Below, in pieces: positions 18,412-26,523 of a DNA stretch of 46,796 nt (position 1 is its first letter; each line of letters opens with the position of its first letter). The DNA comes from Oceanicola granulosus HTCC2516 (GTDB lineage Bacteria; Pseudomonadota; Alphaproteobacteria; Rhodobacterales; Rhodobacteraceae), in NCBI RefSeq assembly GCF_000153305.1, contig NZ_CH724109.1, positions 2,501 through 49,296 of the forward strand, in the 5' to 3' direction. Made by a program: the position numbers and the translations under genes. The notes under the pieces are model-generated. The model ran no database searches and was not told the origin of the DNA. It worked only from the letters and a program-made list of their open reading frames with translations.

Positions 18412-19410
18412 ATGAGCCTGGACGCTGCCGTAACCAAGCCGCACGAGCGGCTCGCCGAGGCGCTGTCGGACGATCTGGCCGCCGTCAACGCGCTGATACG
18501 CGAGCGGATGCAGTCGGAGCACGCGCCGCGGATCCCCGAGGTCACGGCGCATCTCGTCGAGGCCGGCGGCAAGCGGCTGCGGCCGATGCTCACCCTCGCC
18601 GCGGCCCGGCTCTGCGGCTACGACGGCCCTTACCACGTCCACCTCGCCGCGACGGTCGAATTCATCCACACCGCGACGCTGCTGCACGACGACGTCGTCG
18701 ACGAGAGCGCCCAGCGGCGCGGCCGGCCGACGGCCAACCTGCTCTGGGACAACCAGTCGTCGGTGCTGGTCGGCGACTACCTGTTCGCGAAGTCGTTCCT
18801 GCTGATGGTCGACACCGGCAACCTCGACGTGCTGCGCATCCTGAGCCAGGCCTCGGCGACGATCGCCGAGGGCGAGGTGCTGCAGCTCACCGCCTCGCGC
18901 AGCCTCGCCACCGACGAGGCCGTCTACATGAAGGTGATCCGCGGCAAGACGGCGGCGCTGTTCTCGGCGGCGACGGAGGTCGGCGGGGTGATCGCCGGGC
19001 AGGGGCCGGAGGTGTGCCGGGCGCTGTTCGACTACGGCGACGCGCTGGGCATCGCCTTCCAGATCGTCGACGATCTGCTCGACTACGAGGGCACCGAGGC
19101 GACGGGCAAGAACGTCGGCGACGACTTTCGCGAACGCAAGCTGACGCTGCCGGTCATCAAGGCCGTCGCGCGGGCCGACGCCGAGGAGCGCGCCTTCTGG
19201 CAGCGCACCATCGAGAAGGGCCGGCAGGAGGAGGGCGATCTCGAGACGGCGCTGGGCCTGCTCGCCCGGCACGGCGCGCTCGACGAGACCCGCGCCGCCG
19301 CCATCGAGTGGGCCGCGCGGGCCAAGGCGGCGCTGGCGCCGCTGCCTGATAGCGCGCTGACGGAGATGCTCGCCGATCTCGCCGACTACGTGGTCGCCCG
19401 GATCAGCTGA
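18412..19410 (+). CDS. ispB: Polyprenyl diphosphate synthase (IspB/DdsA type)
   Basis: 332-aa trans-prenyltransferase that extends farnesyl diphosphate with isopentenyl diphosphate to make the ubiquinone side chain, probably C50 because Rhodobacterales make Q10. Both aspartate-rich motifs are intact: DDVVD (93-97) followed by RRGRP, and DDLLD (220-224). GGKRLRP (52-58) binds the diphosphate. The ATG at 18412 is preceded by AGGGA; an ATG seven codons upstream is less well placed. It is divergent from the DUF2007 gene and overlaps ispE tail to tail by 8 bp. Confidence 0.94.
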   Translation: MSLDAAVTKPHERLAEALSDDLAAVNALIRERMQSEHAPRIPEVTAHLVEAGGKRLRPMLTLAAARLCGYDGPYHVHLAATVEFIHTATLLHDDVVDESAQRRGRPTANLLWDNQSSVLVGDYLFAKSFLLMVDTGNLDVLRILSQASATIAEGEVLQLTASRSLATDEAVYMKVIRGKTAALFSAATEVGGVIAGQGPEVCRALFDYGDALGIAFQIVDDLLDYEGTEATGKNVGDDFRERKLTLPVIKAVARADAEERAFWQRTIEKGRQEEGDLETALGLLARHGALDETRAAAIEWAARAKAALAPLPDSALTEMLADLADYVVARIS

Positions 19411-20284
19411 GCACCGGCGCCGGGGCGACCCACCAGCTCATCTCGGCCACCTGCATCGCCCGCGCGGCGCGGCGGGCGTGATCCATGTCCTTGACGACAC
19501 CGACGCAGGTCGCCCCCGAGCCTGACATCGTGGCGTACTTCACCAGCGGCTGGCGGCGCAGCCGCTCCAGCGCGGTGCCGATCTCGGGCGCGATGCCGAT
19601 GGCGGCCTCGGTCATGTCGTTGCGCTGGCCGTCGAGCCACTCGCAGAAGCCGGCGAAGTCGAGCCCGTGGGGCACGTCGTCCATCGGCGCGTTGTTGCGC
19701 TTGTCCATCGCCTCGAACACCTGCGCGGTGGGCACGGCGACGCGCGGGTTGACCACCACGAGCGCGAAGTCGGGCAGCTTGGGCAGGTAGGACAGCCGGT
19801 CGCCGATGCCGCTCATCCGCAGCGGCGCGGGGCCGGCGTAGCAGACGGGGACGTCGGCGCCGAGCGCGGCGAGGATCGGGTCGCCGTGCTCGAGCGGCGG
19901 AACCGACCACAGCTTGGCGAGCAGTTGCAGCGTCGCGGCGGCGTCGGACGAGCCGCTGCCGAGCCCGGCGGCGTGGGGCAGCGCCTTCTCCAGCGTCAGC
20001 GCCGCGCCGACGGACACCCCGTGGCGCTCCTGCAGCGCGGAGGCGGCCTGAAGGATCAGGTTGCTGCCGTCGCTCGGCACGCCCTGGGCGAACTGCCCGG
20101 TCACGCTGAGGCTGAGCTCGGTCGAGGGGCGCGCGAGGATCTGGTCGCCGACGCCGGCGAAGACGACGAGGCTGTCGAGATCGTGGTAGCCGCCGGCGCG
20201 CTGGCCGGTGACGTGGAGGGTGAGGTTGACCTTCGCCGGCGCGGTGACGCGCAGCGGTTCGCCGGGCCTAGAGGCCGTCTTCAT
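19403..20284 (-). CDS. ispE: 4-diphosphocytidyl-2-C-methyl-D-erythritol kinase
   Basis: 293-aa GHMP-family kinase, fourth enzyme step of the non-mevalonate (MEP) pathway to isopentenyl diphosphate. It has the PAKVNLTLHV substrate segment with K18, the ATP-binding PHAAGLGSGSSDAAA (103-117) with D114, and the C-terminal MSGSGATCVGVV. Length is normal. Its first 17 nt overlap the end of the TPR gene upstream on the same strand. Its end overlaps ispB on the opposite strand, placing a precursor-supply gene and a precursor-using gene head to head in transcription. Confidence 0.95.
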   Translation of the reverse strand: MKTASRPGEPLRVTAPAKVNLTLHVTGQRAGGYHDLDSLVVFAGVGDQILARPSTELSLSVTGQFAQGVPSDGSNLILQAASALQERHGVSVGAALTLEKALPHAAGLGSGSSDAAATLQLLAKLWSVPPLEHGDPILAALGADVPVCYAGPAPLRMSGIGDRLSYLPKLPDFALVVVNPRVAVPTAQVFEAMDKRNNAPMDDVPHGLDFAGFCEWLDGQRNDMTEAAIGIAPEIGTALERLRRQPLVKYATMSGSGATCVGVVKDMDHARRAARAMQVAEMSWWVAPAPVLS

Positions 20285-21992
20285 GTGCCACCTGGATTGG
20301 TTCGTCTTCGGAAATGCGGGCCGTCTCCAGCCCGTGTTCGAGCTTGTCGCGCAGCTGCACCGCCAGCGCCTCCTCGGGCCCGAACGACAGCGCGCGACGC
20401 CACTGGAACCGCGCCTCGGTGCGGCGGCCGACGGCCCAGTAGGCGTCGCCGAGATGGTTGACGATGACCGCGCGCGTCGGGTCGAGCTCGGCGGCGCGTT
20501 CGAGGTGCGCGACGGCCTCGGCGTAATGGCCGAGCCGGAACAGCGCCCAGCCGAGGCTGTCGACGATGGAGCCGTTCTCCGGACGTGCCGCCGCGGCGGT
20601 CCGGATCATCCCGAGCGCCTCCTCGAGGTTGCTGTCGAGCTCGACGAGCGAGTAGCCGAGGTAGTTGAGCACCTGCGGCTGGTCGGGCTCCAGCGCCAGC
20701 GCGGCGCGGAAGTCGGCTTCGGCGCTGTCCCAGTCGCCGAGCTTCTGGAAGGTGATGCCGCGGGTGTAGTGGATGAACCAGCGCGTGCGGTCGGCGGCGT
20801 CGCCGATCTCGAGCGCACGGCTGTAGGCGGCGTTGGCCGCGCCGTGCTCCCCGAGCTGGCGCAGCACGTCGCCGAGGGAGGCCTGCACCGTCGCTGTCTC
20901 GTGCGCCGCGACGAGCGCGCGCAGCACCTCCGCCGCCTCCGCCTTTGCCCCGGCCTTGCGCAGCGCGCCCGCGCGGCCGAGCTCGGCGGCGATGTAGGCG
21001 GGGCTGTCGGGGGAGACGGCCCGGTAGGCGTCGCTGGCGAGGTGGAAGCGCTCGAGCGATTCGAGCAGCTCGCCCGACATCAGCGTCGCCGCGTCGTTGC
21101 CGGGCGCGAGATGCTCGCTCAGGCGGCTGTAGAGGAGGGTGTAGCTGTCGGCCGTCTCCCCCTGCACCGCGTCGGCGACCGAGAAGAAGGCCTCCGCCAG
21201 CCCTTCGCGGGCCGACCCGGCGATCGTCGGGGGCAGCGGTGCGCCCGTCTCCAGCGCGGCGCGCAGCGCGGTGAGGCGGTGGTCGAGCGGGGGCGGGAAG
21301 CTGGTGTCGATCAGCCGCGCGGCCTCGGCGGCGCGTCCGAGCCGGCTGAGCACCTCGGCGCGCAGGACGAGCACGCGGCGGGTCCGCAGCAGGCCGTCTT
21401 CCGGGGGCAGCGACAGGATCGCCTCGGCGCCGGCGAGGTCGCCCAGCACCGCGCGCCCGAGCGCCTTGTGGTAGAGCCCGAAGAAGGTCAGCCCCGGCGT
21501 CTCGATCACCGCGTCGAAGGCGGCCTCGGCCCGGTGCGCATCCTCCAGCCCCACGAAGGCCCAGGCCTGCGCCAGCCCGTCGACGAGCGGGCCGACGCTA
21601 AGCCCGGCCTCCAGGTCGTTGAACACCCGCCGCCAGTCGCCCTGCTCGGCGGCGGCGCCGAAGGAGACCATGTTGGCGACCTGGCTGCGCACGCCGAGCA
21701 CGTGGGCCTGCTCGGCCAGCTCCGCGGCGCGCTCCATGTCGTGGACCGCCACGAGCGCCGCGATGGCGTTCTCGAGCAGGTAGCCGTTGGCCCTGTCGCG
21801 CGCGTGCGCCTGCTGGAAGAACTCGGCGGCGGCGCGGAAGTCGCCCGCCTGCGAGGCTTGCCGGGCGGCCAGGTAGACCCCGGCATTGCCCGGCCGGGAG
21901 GTGTTCTGGGCGTGCGCCACGCCGGCTGTGCCGGCCGTGACGATGCCGAGGCCGGCCGCCAGGGCCAGCCTTCTGAAGCTGCTCGTGTCCAC
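20268..21992 (-). CDS. Exported tetratricopeptide-repeat protein
   Basis: 574-aa protein with an N-terminal signal peptide (LALAAGLGIVTAGTAGVAHA, cleavage likely near residue 29), then helical repeats throughout. The clearest TPRs lie in the C-terminal half (ITFQKLGDWDSAEADFRAAL, YSLVELDSNLEEALGMI and WALFRLGHYAEAVAHLERAA). Such proteins usually scaffold envelope complexes. The GTG at 21992 is chosen because the signal peptide begins there; the open frame continues 26 codons upstream without secretion features. It is followed by ispE with a 17-nt overlap. Function unknown. Confidence 0.88.
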   Translation of the reverse strand: MDTSSFRRLALAAGLGIVTAGTAGVAHAQNTSRPGNAGVYLAARQASQAGDFRAAAEFFQQAHARDRANGYLLENAIAALVAVHDMERAAELAEQAHVLGVRSQVANMVSFGAAAEQGDWRRVFNDLEAGLSVGPLVDGLAQAWAFVGLEDAHRAEAAFDAVIETPGLTFFGLYHKALGRAVLGDLAGAEAILSLPPEDGLLRTRRVLVLRAEVLSRLGRAAEAARLIDTSFPPPLDHRLTALRAALETGAPLPPTIAGSAREGLAEAFFSVADAVQGETADSYTLLYSRLSEHLAPGNDAATLMSGELLESLERFHLASDAYRAVSPDSPAYIAAELGRAGALRKAGAKAEAAEVLRALVAAHETATVQASLGDVLRQLGEHGAANAAYSRALEIGDAADRTRWFIHYTRGITFQKLGDWDSAEADFRAALALEPDQPQVLNYLGYSLVELDSNLEEALGMIRTAAAARPENGSIVDSLGWALFRLGHYAEAVAHLERAAELDPTRAVIVNHLGDAYWAVGRRTEARFQWRRALSFGPEEALAVQLRDKLEHGLETARISEDEPIQVAHEDGL

Positions 21993-22024
21993 GTCACTGT
22001 CCCGTTTCTTGTCCTGTGACGGGA

Positions 22025-22054
22025 AGCCTAGACCATCGTCCGCAATTGCGGCAA
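22025..22054 (-). promoter_or_regulatory. Candidate promoter of the TPR-ispE unit
   Basis: On the minus strand TTGCCG (22054-22049), an 18-bp spacer and TAGGCT (22030-22025), about 33 nt before the GTG start at 21992. It supports the shorter start of the TPR protein. Confidence 0.4.
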
Positions 22055-22085
22055 TCCGCGCGCGGATCACAATGCGGGCTTTCGC

Positions 22086-22107
22086 CGGCGGGCGCGTAAT
22101 CCCGCCG
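22086..22107 (-). terminator. Possible hairpin after the ETF-QO gene
   Basis: CGGCGGG (22086-22092) pairs with CCCGCCG (22101-22107), with an 8-nt loop and no T tract, starting 18 nt after the ETF-QO stop. A weak candidate. Confidence 0.3.
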
Positions 22108-22124
22108 ATGCGGGCGATCCGACG

Positions 22125-23774
22125 CTACATGTTGGGGTAGTTGGGCCCGTCACCGCCCTGCGGAGTGGTCCAGACGATGTTCTGCAGCGGGTCCTTGATG
22201 TCGCAGGTCTTGCAGTGCACGCAGTTCTGGAAATTGATCCGGAATTGCGTCTTGCCCGCCTCCTCGACGAATTCGTAGACCCCCGCCGGGCAATAGCGCG
22301 CCGACGGCCCGGCATAGATCGGCAGGTTCTTCTCGACCGGCAGCGAGGGGTCGCGCAGCTTGAGGTGGCAGGGCTGGCTCTCCTCGTGGTTGGTCATCGA
22401 GAAGCTGACGTTGGTCAGGCGATCGAAGGACAGCACGCCGTCGGGCTTGGGGTACTCGATCGGCTTGTGGTTCGCCGCCGGCTCGGTCGCCTCGGCGTCG
22501 GTCTTGCCGTGCCCGAGCGTGCCGAGCAGCGACAGGCCGAACAGGTTGTTCGTCCACATGTCGAACCCGCCCAGCCCCAGCGACGCGGTGAACCCGTAGC
22601 GCGACCAGAGCGGCTTGACGTTGCGCACCGGCTTGAGGTCCTTCGCCACCGGCCCCGCCTTCAGCGCCGCGTCGTACTCGGCCAGCGTGTCGCCCGCGCG
22701 GCCCGCCTTGATGGCGGCGGCGGCGGCCTCGGCGGCGTGGATGCCGGAATGGACCGCGTTGTGGCTGCCCTTGATGCGCGGCACGTTGACCAGCCCCGCC
22801 GAGCAGCCGAGCAGCACCCCGCCCGGGAACGCCGTCTGTGGGATCGACTGCCAGCCACCCTCGGTGATCGCGCGTGCCCCGTAGGCGACCCGCTTGCCGC
22901 CCTCGAGCAGCTCGGCGACCATCGGGTGGTGCTTGAAGCGCTGGAACTCCATGTAGGGGAACAGGTACGGGTTGGCGTAGTTCAGGTGCACCACGAAGCC
23001 GACCAGCACCTGGTTGTTGTCGAGGTGGTAGATGAACGAGCCGCCGCCCGCGTTCTTGCCGAGCGGCCAGCCGCTGGTGTGGGTGACGGTGCCCTGGCGA
23101 TGCTTGGCCGGGTCGATCTCCCAGATCTCCTTCATCCCGAGCCCGTACTTCTGCGGCTCGCTATCCTTGGCCAGCGCGAAGGTCTGGATCGCCTGCTTCG
23201 AGAGGCTGCCGCGCGCGCCCTCGGCGAGGAAGACGTACTTGCCGTGCAGCTCCATCCCCGGCTCGTAGCCCGGCCCGGGCGTGCCGTCGGACTGGAGGCC
23301 GAACTCGCCCGCGACGACGCCCTTCACGCCGCCGCCCTCGGCCATCACCAGCTCGGAGCAGGCCATGCCGGGGAACACCTCGACACCGAGCGCCTCGGCC
23401 TGCTCCGCCATCCAGCGGCACAGGTTGCCGAGCGAGCCGATGTAGTTGCCGTGGTTGCTCATCAGCGGCGGCATGATCGCGTTGGGGATCCGCATCCCGC
23501 CGCCCTCGCCGAGAACGTAGAACTCGTCGCGCTCGACCGGCACGGTGAGCGGCGCGCCCTTCTCCTTCCAGTCGGGGATCAGCTGCGACAGGCCCGAAGG
23601 ATCGATGACCGCGCCCGACAGGATGTGCGCCCCGACCTCGGAGCCCTTCTCGAGCACGACCACCGACAGGTCCGGGTCGATCTGCTTCAGCCGGATCGCC
23701 GCTGACAGCCCCGCCGGTCCGGCGCCCACCACGACGACGTCGTACTCCATGGATTCACGTTCGATCTCGGCCAT
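22125..23774 (-). CDS. Electron transfer flavoprotein-ubiquinone oxidoreductase
   Basis: 549-aa ETF-QO, a membrane-associated enzyme that passes electrons from acyl-CoA dehydrogenases, via ETF, to ubiquinone. The FAD-binding VVVVGAGPAGLSAA motif lies at the N-terminus. The quinone-binding and membrane-surface region is in the middle (YLFPYMEFQRFKHHP). A C-terminal 4Fe-4S ferredoxin-like domain carries CPAGVYEF and the CVHCKTCDIKDP cluster motif. Length matches the family. It fits functionally with the acyl-CoA dehydrogenase at 34426, though they are not linked in one operon. ETF itself is not in this window. Confidence 0.96.
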   Translation of the reverse strand: MAEIERESMEYDVVVVGAGPAGLSAAIRLKQIDPDLSVVVLEKGSEVGAHILSGAVIDPSGLSQLIPDWKEKGAPLTVPVERDEFYVLGEGGGMRIPNAIMPPLMSNHGNYIGSLGNLCRWMAEQAEALGVEVFPGMACSELVMAEGGGVKGVVAGEFGLQSDGTPGPGYEPGMELHGKYVFLAEGARGSLSKQAIQTFALAKDSEPQKYGLGMKEIWEIDPAKHRQGTVTHTSGWPLGKNAGGGSFIYHLDNNQVLVGFVVHLNYANPYLFPYMEFQRFKHHPMVAELLEGGKRVAYGARAITEGGWQSIPQTAFPGGVLLGCSAGLVNVPRIKGSHNAVHSGIHAAEAAAAAIKAGRAGDTLAEYDAALKAGPVAKDLKPVRNVKPLWSRYGFTASLGLGGFDMWTNNLFGLSLLGTLGHGKTDAEATEPAANHKPIEYPKPDGVLSFDRLTNVSFSMTNHEESQPCHLKLRDPSLPVEKNLPIYAGPSARYCPAGVYEFVEEAGKTQFRINFQNCVHCKTCDIKDPLQNIVWTTPQGGDGPNYPNM

Positions 23775-23830
23775 CGCTCGGTGCTCCTGTCAGCCAGCCG
23801 GGCAGACGCCCGGCATGTCGGAGCAAAGAG

Positions 23831-24883
23831 TTAACGGAGCCCGCCAACAGGAGCAATCGCCACTCGGCGTCGCATCGCCGCCGGCAGCGACAGGGGCCGG
23901 CGCAGCAGCGCCCAGGCGGCGGTGACGAGCACGATGCTGACATAGCCGTCGACGGCATAGTGGTAGCCCGAGTAGATCGAGAAGAAGAGGATCGCGAGCA
24001 GGAACAGCACGCCCGGCACCACGAGGGCCCGATGCCGTTCGGCCAGGTACAGCGCCGTGACCGTCGCCGTGGCGACGTGCACGCTCGGGAAGGCGCTGAT
24101 ACCGCTGCCGGGCGAGGTGTTGCCGGCGAGGTGATCGCGCCAGAGCAGGGACTGGATGGACCCGAGGCCGCTGTCGGCGAGCCCGCTCGCGGCGAGGGCC
24201 GCCGTCAGCCCGGCGAAGCGCTCGGTGTCGAGCAGGCGGTCGTAGAAGACCGGCCCGACGGAGAGCCCGGCCAGCGCGACGACGTTGCCGAGCACGGGCC
24301 ACGCGAAGAGGTAGAGCAGCAGGAAGCGCCGGATCCGCGCCGCGTCGCGGTCGAAGGCGGCGAGCAGGATCGGCAGGCCCATCGCCGGCAGCGCCCAGAC
24401 CGCGAGGTAGAAGCCGTGCATTCGGGGCCCCGGCAGCCCGACCCGCGCCGCCCAGTCGTGCAGGAGCGCGTAGGGGTCGTGGCCCCCGTGCAGCGCCCGG
24501 TCGACGGCCGCGAGCGCCGGATCGGCCCAGAACGGCAGCAGCGCCGGCATCGTCGTCTTCACCAGCGAGAACGCCGTCAGCATCAGGACCACCGCCAGCG
24601 TCGCCCCGGCCACGACCCGCGCCCGCGCCGCGACCCGGTGCGCGCCGAACACCCACAGCGCCACCGCCAGCGCGAGCGCCAGCACGGTGGCCCAACTGCC
24701 GAGCACGTAGGACAGGAAGCCGAGCATCATCCGCATCTGCCCGAACAGCAGGCCGGGCTGGCCCCGCACCAGGCTCGCCAGCAGCACGGCGAAGGCGAGG
24801 TAGCCGACGGTGAACCACATCAGCCGCCGCAGCGGAGCGGCGCCGGCGGGCTCGGCCGAAATCGGAGACGGGACGCTTGACAC
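23831..24883 (-). CDS. PAP2-superfamily membrane phosphatase/transferase
   Basis: About 350-aa protein with around eight hydrophobic segments and a C-terminal PAP2 catalytic region: [10 protein letters not shown] (PSxH box with the catalytic histidine) and [10 protein letters not shown] (HxxxD box). The [11 protein letters not shown] and HYAVD forms are typical of the PAP2_3 subgroup, which includes inositol-phosphoceramide synthase (Aur1)-like proteins. A lipid phosphate phosphatase or lipid head-group transferase is likely; the exact reaction is unknown. Start choice is uncertain: GTG 24883 has GAGGG at good spacing, while an upstream TTG (24904) and an internal ATG (24820) are possible. 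It is divergent from greA. Confidence 0.8.
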   Translation of the reverse strand: MSSVPSPISAEPAGAAPLRRLMWFTVGYLAFAVLLASLVRGQPGLLFGQMRMMLGFLSYVLGSWATVLALALAVALWVFGAHRVAARARVVAGATLAVVLMLTAFSLVKTTMPALLPFWADPALAAVDRALHGGHDPYALLHDWAARVGLPGPRMHGFYLAVWALPAMGLPILLAAFDRDAARIRRFLLLYLFAWPVLGNVVALAGLSVGPVFYDRLLDTERFAGLTAALAASGLADSGLGSIQSLLWRDHLAGNTSPGSGISAFPSVHVATATVTALYLAERHRALVVPGVLFLLAILFFSIYSGYHYAVDGYVSIVLVTAAWALLRRPLSLPAAMRRRVAIAPVGGLR

Positions 24884-24905
24884 CGGACTGCCCTCATTGA
24901 TCAAA
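24877..24905 (+). promoter_or_regulatory. Candidate promoter of greA
   Basis: A perfect -35 box TTGACA (24877-24882), then 17 bp and a weak -10 ATCAAA (24900-24905), about 55 nt before greA. It overlaps the start region of the divergent PAP2 gene. Confidence 0.35.
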
Positions 24906-24964
24906 GTGCAGATCGTCGCTACCTCGCAGGCAAGCGCATTTCAGGCCGGGAAGAAGGCAAAAAC

Positions 24965-25435
24965 ATGGACAAGATACCGCTCACCCGTGCGGGCTTCGAC
25001 AAGCTCGACGCCGAGCTGAAGCACCTGAAGTCGGTCGAGCGCCCCGCGATCATCCGCGCGATCTCGGAGGCGCGCGAGCACGGCGACCTCAGCGAGAACG
25101 CCGAGTATCACTCCGCGAAGGAGAAGCAGAGCTTCATCGAGGGCCGCATCAAGGAGCTCGAGGGGGTGATCTCGCTCGCCGAGGTGATCGACCCGACGCG
25201 GATGTCGGGCGCGATCAAGTTCGGCGCGACGGTCGAGCTGGTCGACGAGGATACCGACGAGGAGAAGAGCTACCAGATCGTCGGCGAGTACGAGGCCGAC
25301 ATCGAGCGTGGAAAGCTCAACATGAAGTCGCCGCTGGCCCGCGCCCTGATCGGCAAGGAAGAGGGCGACAGCGTCGAGGTGAAGACGCCGGGCGGCGACA
25401 AGGCCTACGAGGTCGTGAAAGTGTCCTACGTCTGA
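24965..25435 (+). CDS. greA: Transcription elongation factor GreA
   Basis: 156-aa GreA, normal length. The N-terminal coiled coil enters the RNA polymerase secondary channel; its tip carries the acidic residues in [12 protein letters not shown] that stimulate cleavage of backtracked RNA. The C-terminal FKBP-like domain includes [35 protein letters not shown] leader segment precedes the ATG. An unknown membrane protein follows 17 nt later, probably on the same transcript. Confidence 0.97.
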   Translation: MDKIPLTRAGFDKLDAELKHLKSVERPAIIRAISEAREHGDLSENAEYHSAKEKQSFIEGRIKELEGVISLAEVIDPTRMSGAIKFGATVELVDEDTDEEKSYQIVGEYEADIERGKLNMKSPLARALIGKEEGDSVEVKTPGGDKAYEVVKVSYV

Positions 25436-25452
25436 CGGCCCGGGAGGGCGGC

Positions 25453-26457
25453 ATGGCCGAGACCGACCAGATCGACCGGCACCCGCCCGGCCGCCCGCGC
25501 GCCGAAAGCGCGGCGATGGCGCTCAGCGCGCTGTGGGTGGTGGGCACGGTGCTGCTGTTGCTGCTGATGCCCGGTGATCCCGAGGCCGGGGCCGACCCGC
25601 TGCGGCTGGTGCTGGGGATGTTGGCGGTGCTGCTGCCGGTCGCGGTGCTCTGGGGCGCGGTGAGCTCCGCCCGCACCCAGCGGCTGGTGCGCGAGGAGAC
25701 GGCGCGGCTCGCCGCCGCCGTCGCCGCCCTGCAGGCCGGGGGCCGGGGCGACGGCCCCGCCGCGCCCGATCCCGCCCTCGCGCGCCGCCTCGACGAGCTC
25801 GCCGCCGCCGCCAGGCGGACCGAATCGGCCCTCGCCCGGCTCTCCGCCACCCGGCCCGCGCCCGCGCCGCCGCGCAATCCGCCCGCCGCGCGGCCCGCCG
25901 CCAAGCCCGCCGCCGCCAGGTCGCAGGCCGCGCCCGACGAACAGCCCAGCCTCGCGCTCGGCGCGCAGGCCGAGGACGACGCGCCGCCGCTGGCCGCCAC
26001 CGACCTGATCCGCGCGCTGAACTTCCCCGACAGCGAGTCCGACGACGAAGGCTTCGCCGCCCTGCGCCGCGCGCTGCAGGACCGCGTCGCGCGGCAGGTG
26101 ATCCAGGCGAGCCAGGACGTGCTGACGCTGCTGAGCCAGGACGGCATCTACATGGACGACCTCGCCCCCGACCTCGCCCGCCCCGAGGTGTGGCGGCGCT
26201 TCGCGGGGGGCGAGCGGGGCCGGGCCGTGGCGGCGCTGGGCGGCATCCGCGACCGCTCGAGCCTCGCGCTGACGGCCGCGCGGATGCGCGAGGACGCGAT
26301 CTTCCGCGACGCCGCGCACCACTTCCTGCGCCGCTTCGACCAGATGCTCGTCGCCTTCGAGCCGCGCGCCACCGACGAGCAGATCGTCGCCATGTCCGAC
26401 ACCCGCACCGCCCGCGCCTTCATGCTGCTCGGCCGCGTGACGGGGACGTTCGACTAA
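25453..26457 (+). CDS. Conserved-looking membrane protein of unknown function
   Basis: 334-aa protein. Two hydrophobic segments near the N-terminus (about 22-40 and 50-70) are followed by a short coiled coil (TQRLVREETARLAAAVAALQ), a low-complexity Ala/Pro-rich linker (about 130-170), and a folded, soluble C-terminal domain (about 185-334, with FAALRRALQDRVARQVIQAS, then MDDLAPDLARPEVWRRFAGG). The layout is membrane anchor, flexible stalk and cytoplasmic domain. I do not recognise a named family. It lies just downstream of greA; a terminator-like repeat follows in the convergent junction with gshA. Confidence 0.8.
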   Translation: MAETDQIDRHPPGRPRAESAAMALSALWVVGTVLLLLLMPGDPEAGADPLRLVLGMLAVLLPVAVLWGAVSSARTQRLVREETARLAAAVAALQAGGRGDGPAAPDPALARRLDELAAAARRTESALARLSATRPAPAPPRNPPAARPAAKPAAARSQAAPDEQPSLALGAQAEDDAPPLAATDLIRALNFPDSESDDEGFAALRRALQDRVARQVIQASQDVLTLLSQDGIYMDDLAPDLARPEVWRRFAGGERGRAVAALGGIRDRSSLALTAARMREDAIFRDAAHHFLRRFDQMLVAFEPRATDEQIVAMSDTRTARAFMLLGRVTGTFD

Positions 26458-26469
26458 CAGCCCCGCGCC

Positions 26470-26492
26470 CCTTCATCTGGCCAAAAATATGC
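26470..26492 (-). repeat. Convergent-junction repeat, copy 2
   Basis: Read on the minus strand it starts GCATATTTTTGG and ends CCAGATGAAGG; 21 of 23 bases match the copy at 33319-33341. It lies between two convergent genes, directly after a hairpin (26493-26522), and supplies its T-rich tail. Confidence 0.7.
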
Positions 26493-26522
26493 ACGGCCCG
26501 ACGCCGCGGCCGGGCGGGCCGT
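26493..26522 (-). terminator. gshA terminator
   Basis: Perfect 8-bp stem (ACGGCCCG 26493-26500 with CGGGCCGT 26515-26522) around a 14-nt loop, one base after the gshA stop codon. On the minus strand it is followed by GCATATTTTT from the repeat, a good intrinsic terminator shape. Confidence 0.65.
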
Positions 26523-26523
26523 C

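Noticed and set aside
20208-22019. 603-codon plus-strand frame opposite the TPR gene
   Set aside because: Repetitive Arg/Val/Glu shadow without family features; the minus strand encodes a signal peptide and TPRs.
22215-23705. 496-codon plus-strand frame opposite ETF-QO
   Set aside because: Val/Arg/Glu-rich antisense shadow; ETF-QO is well supported on the minus strand.
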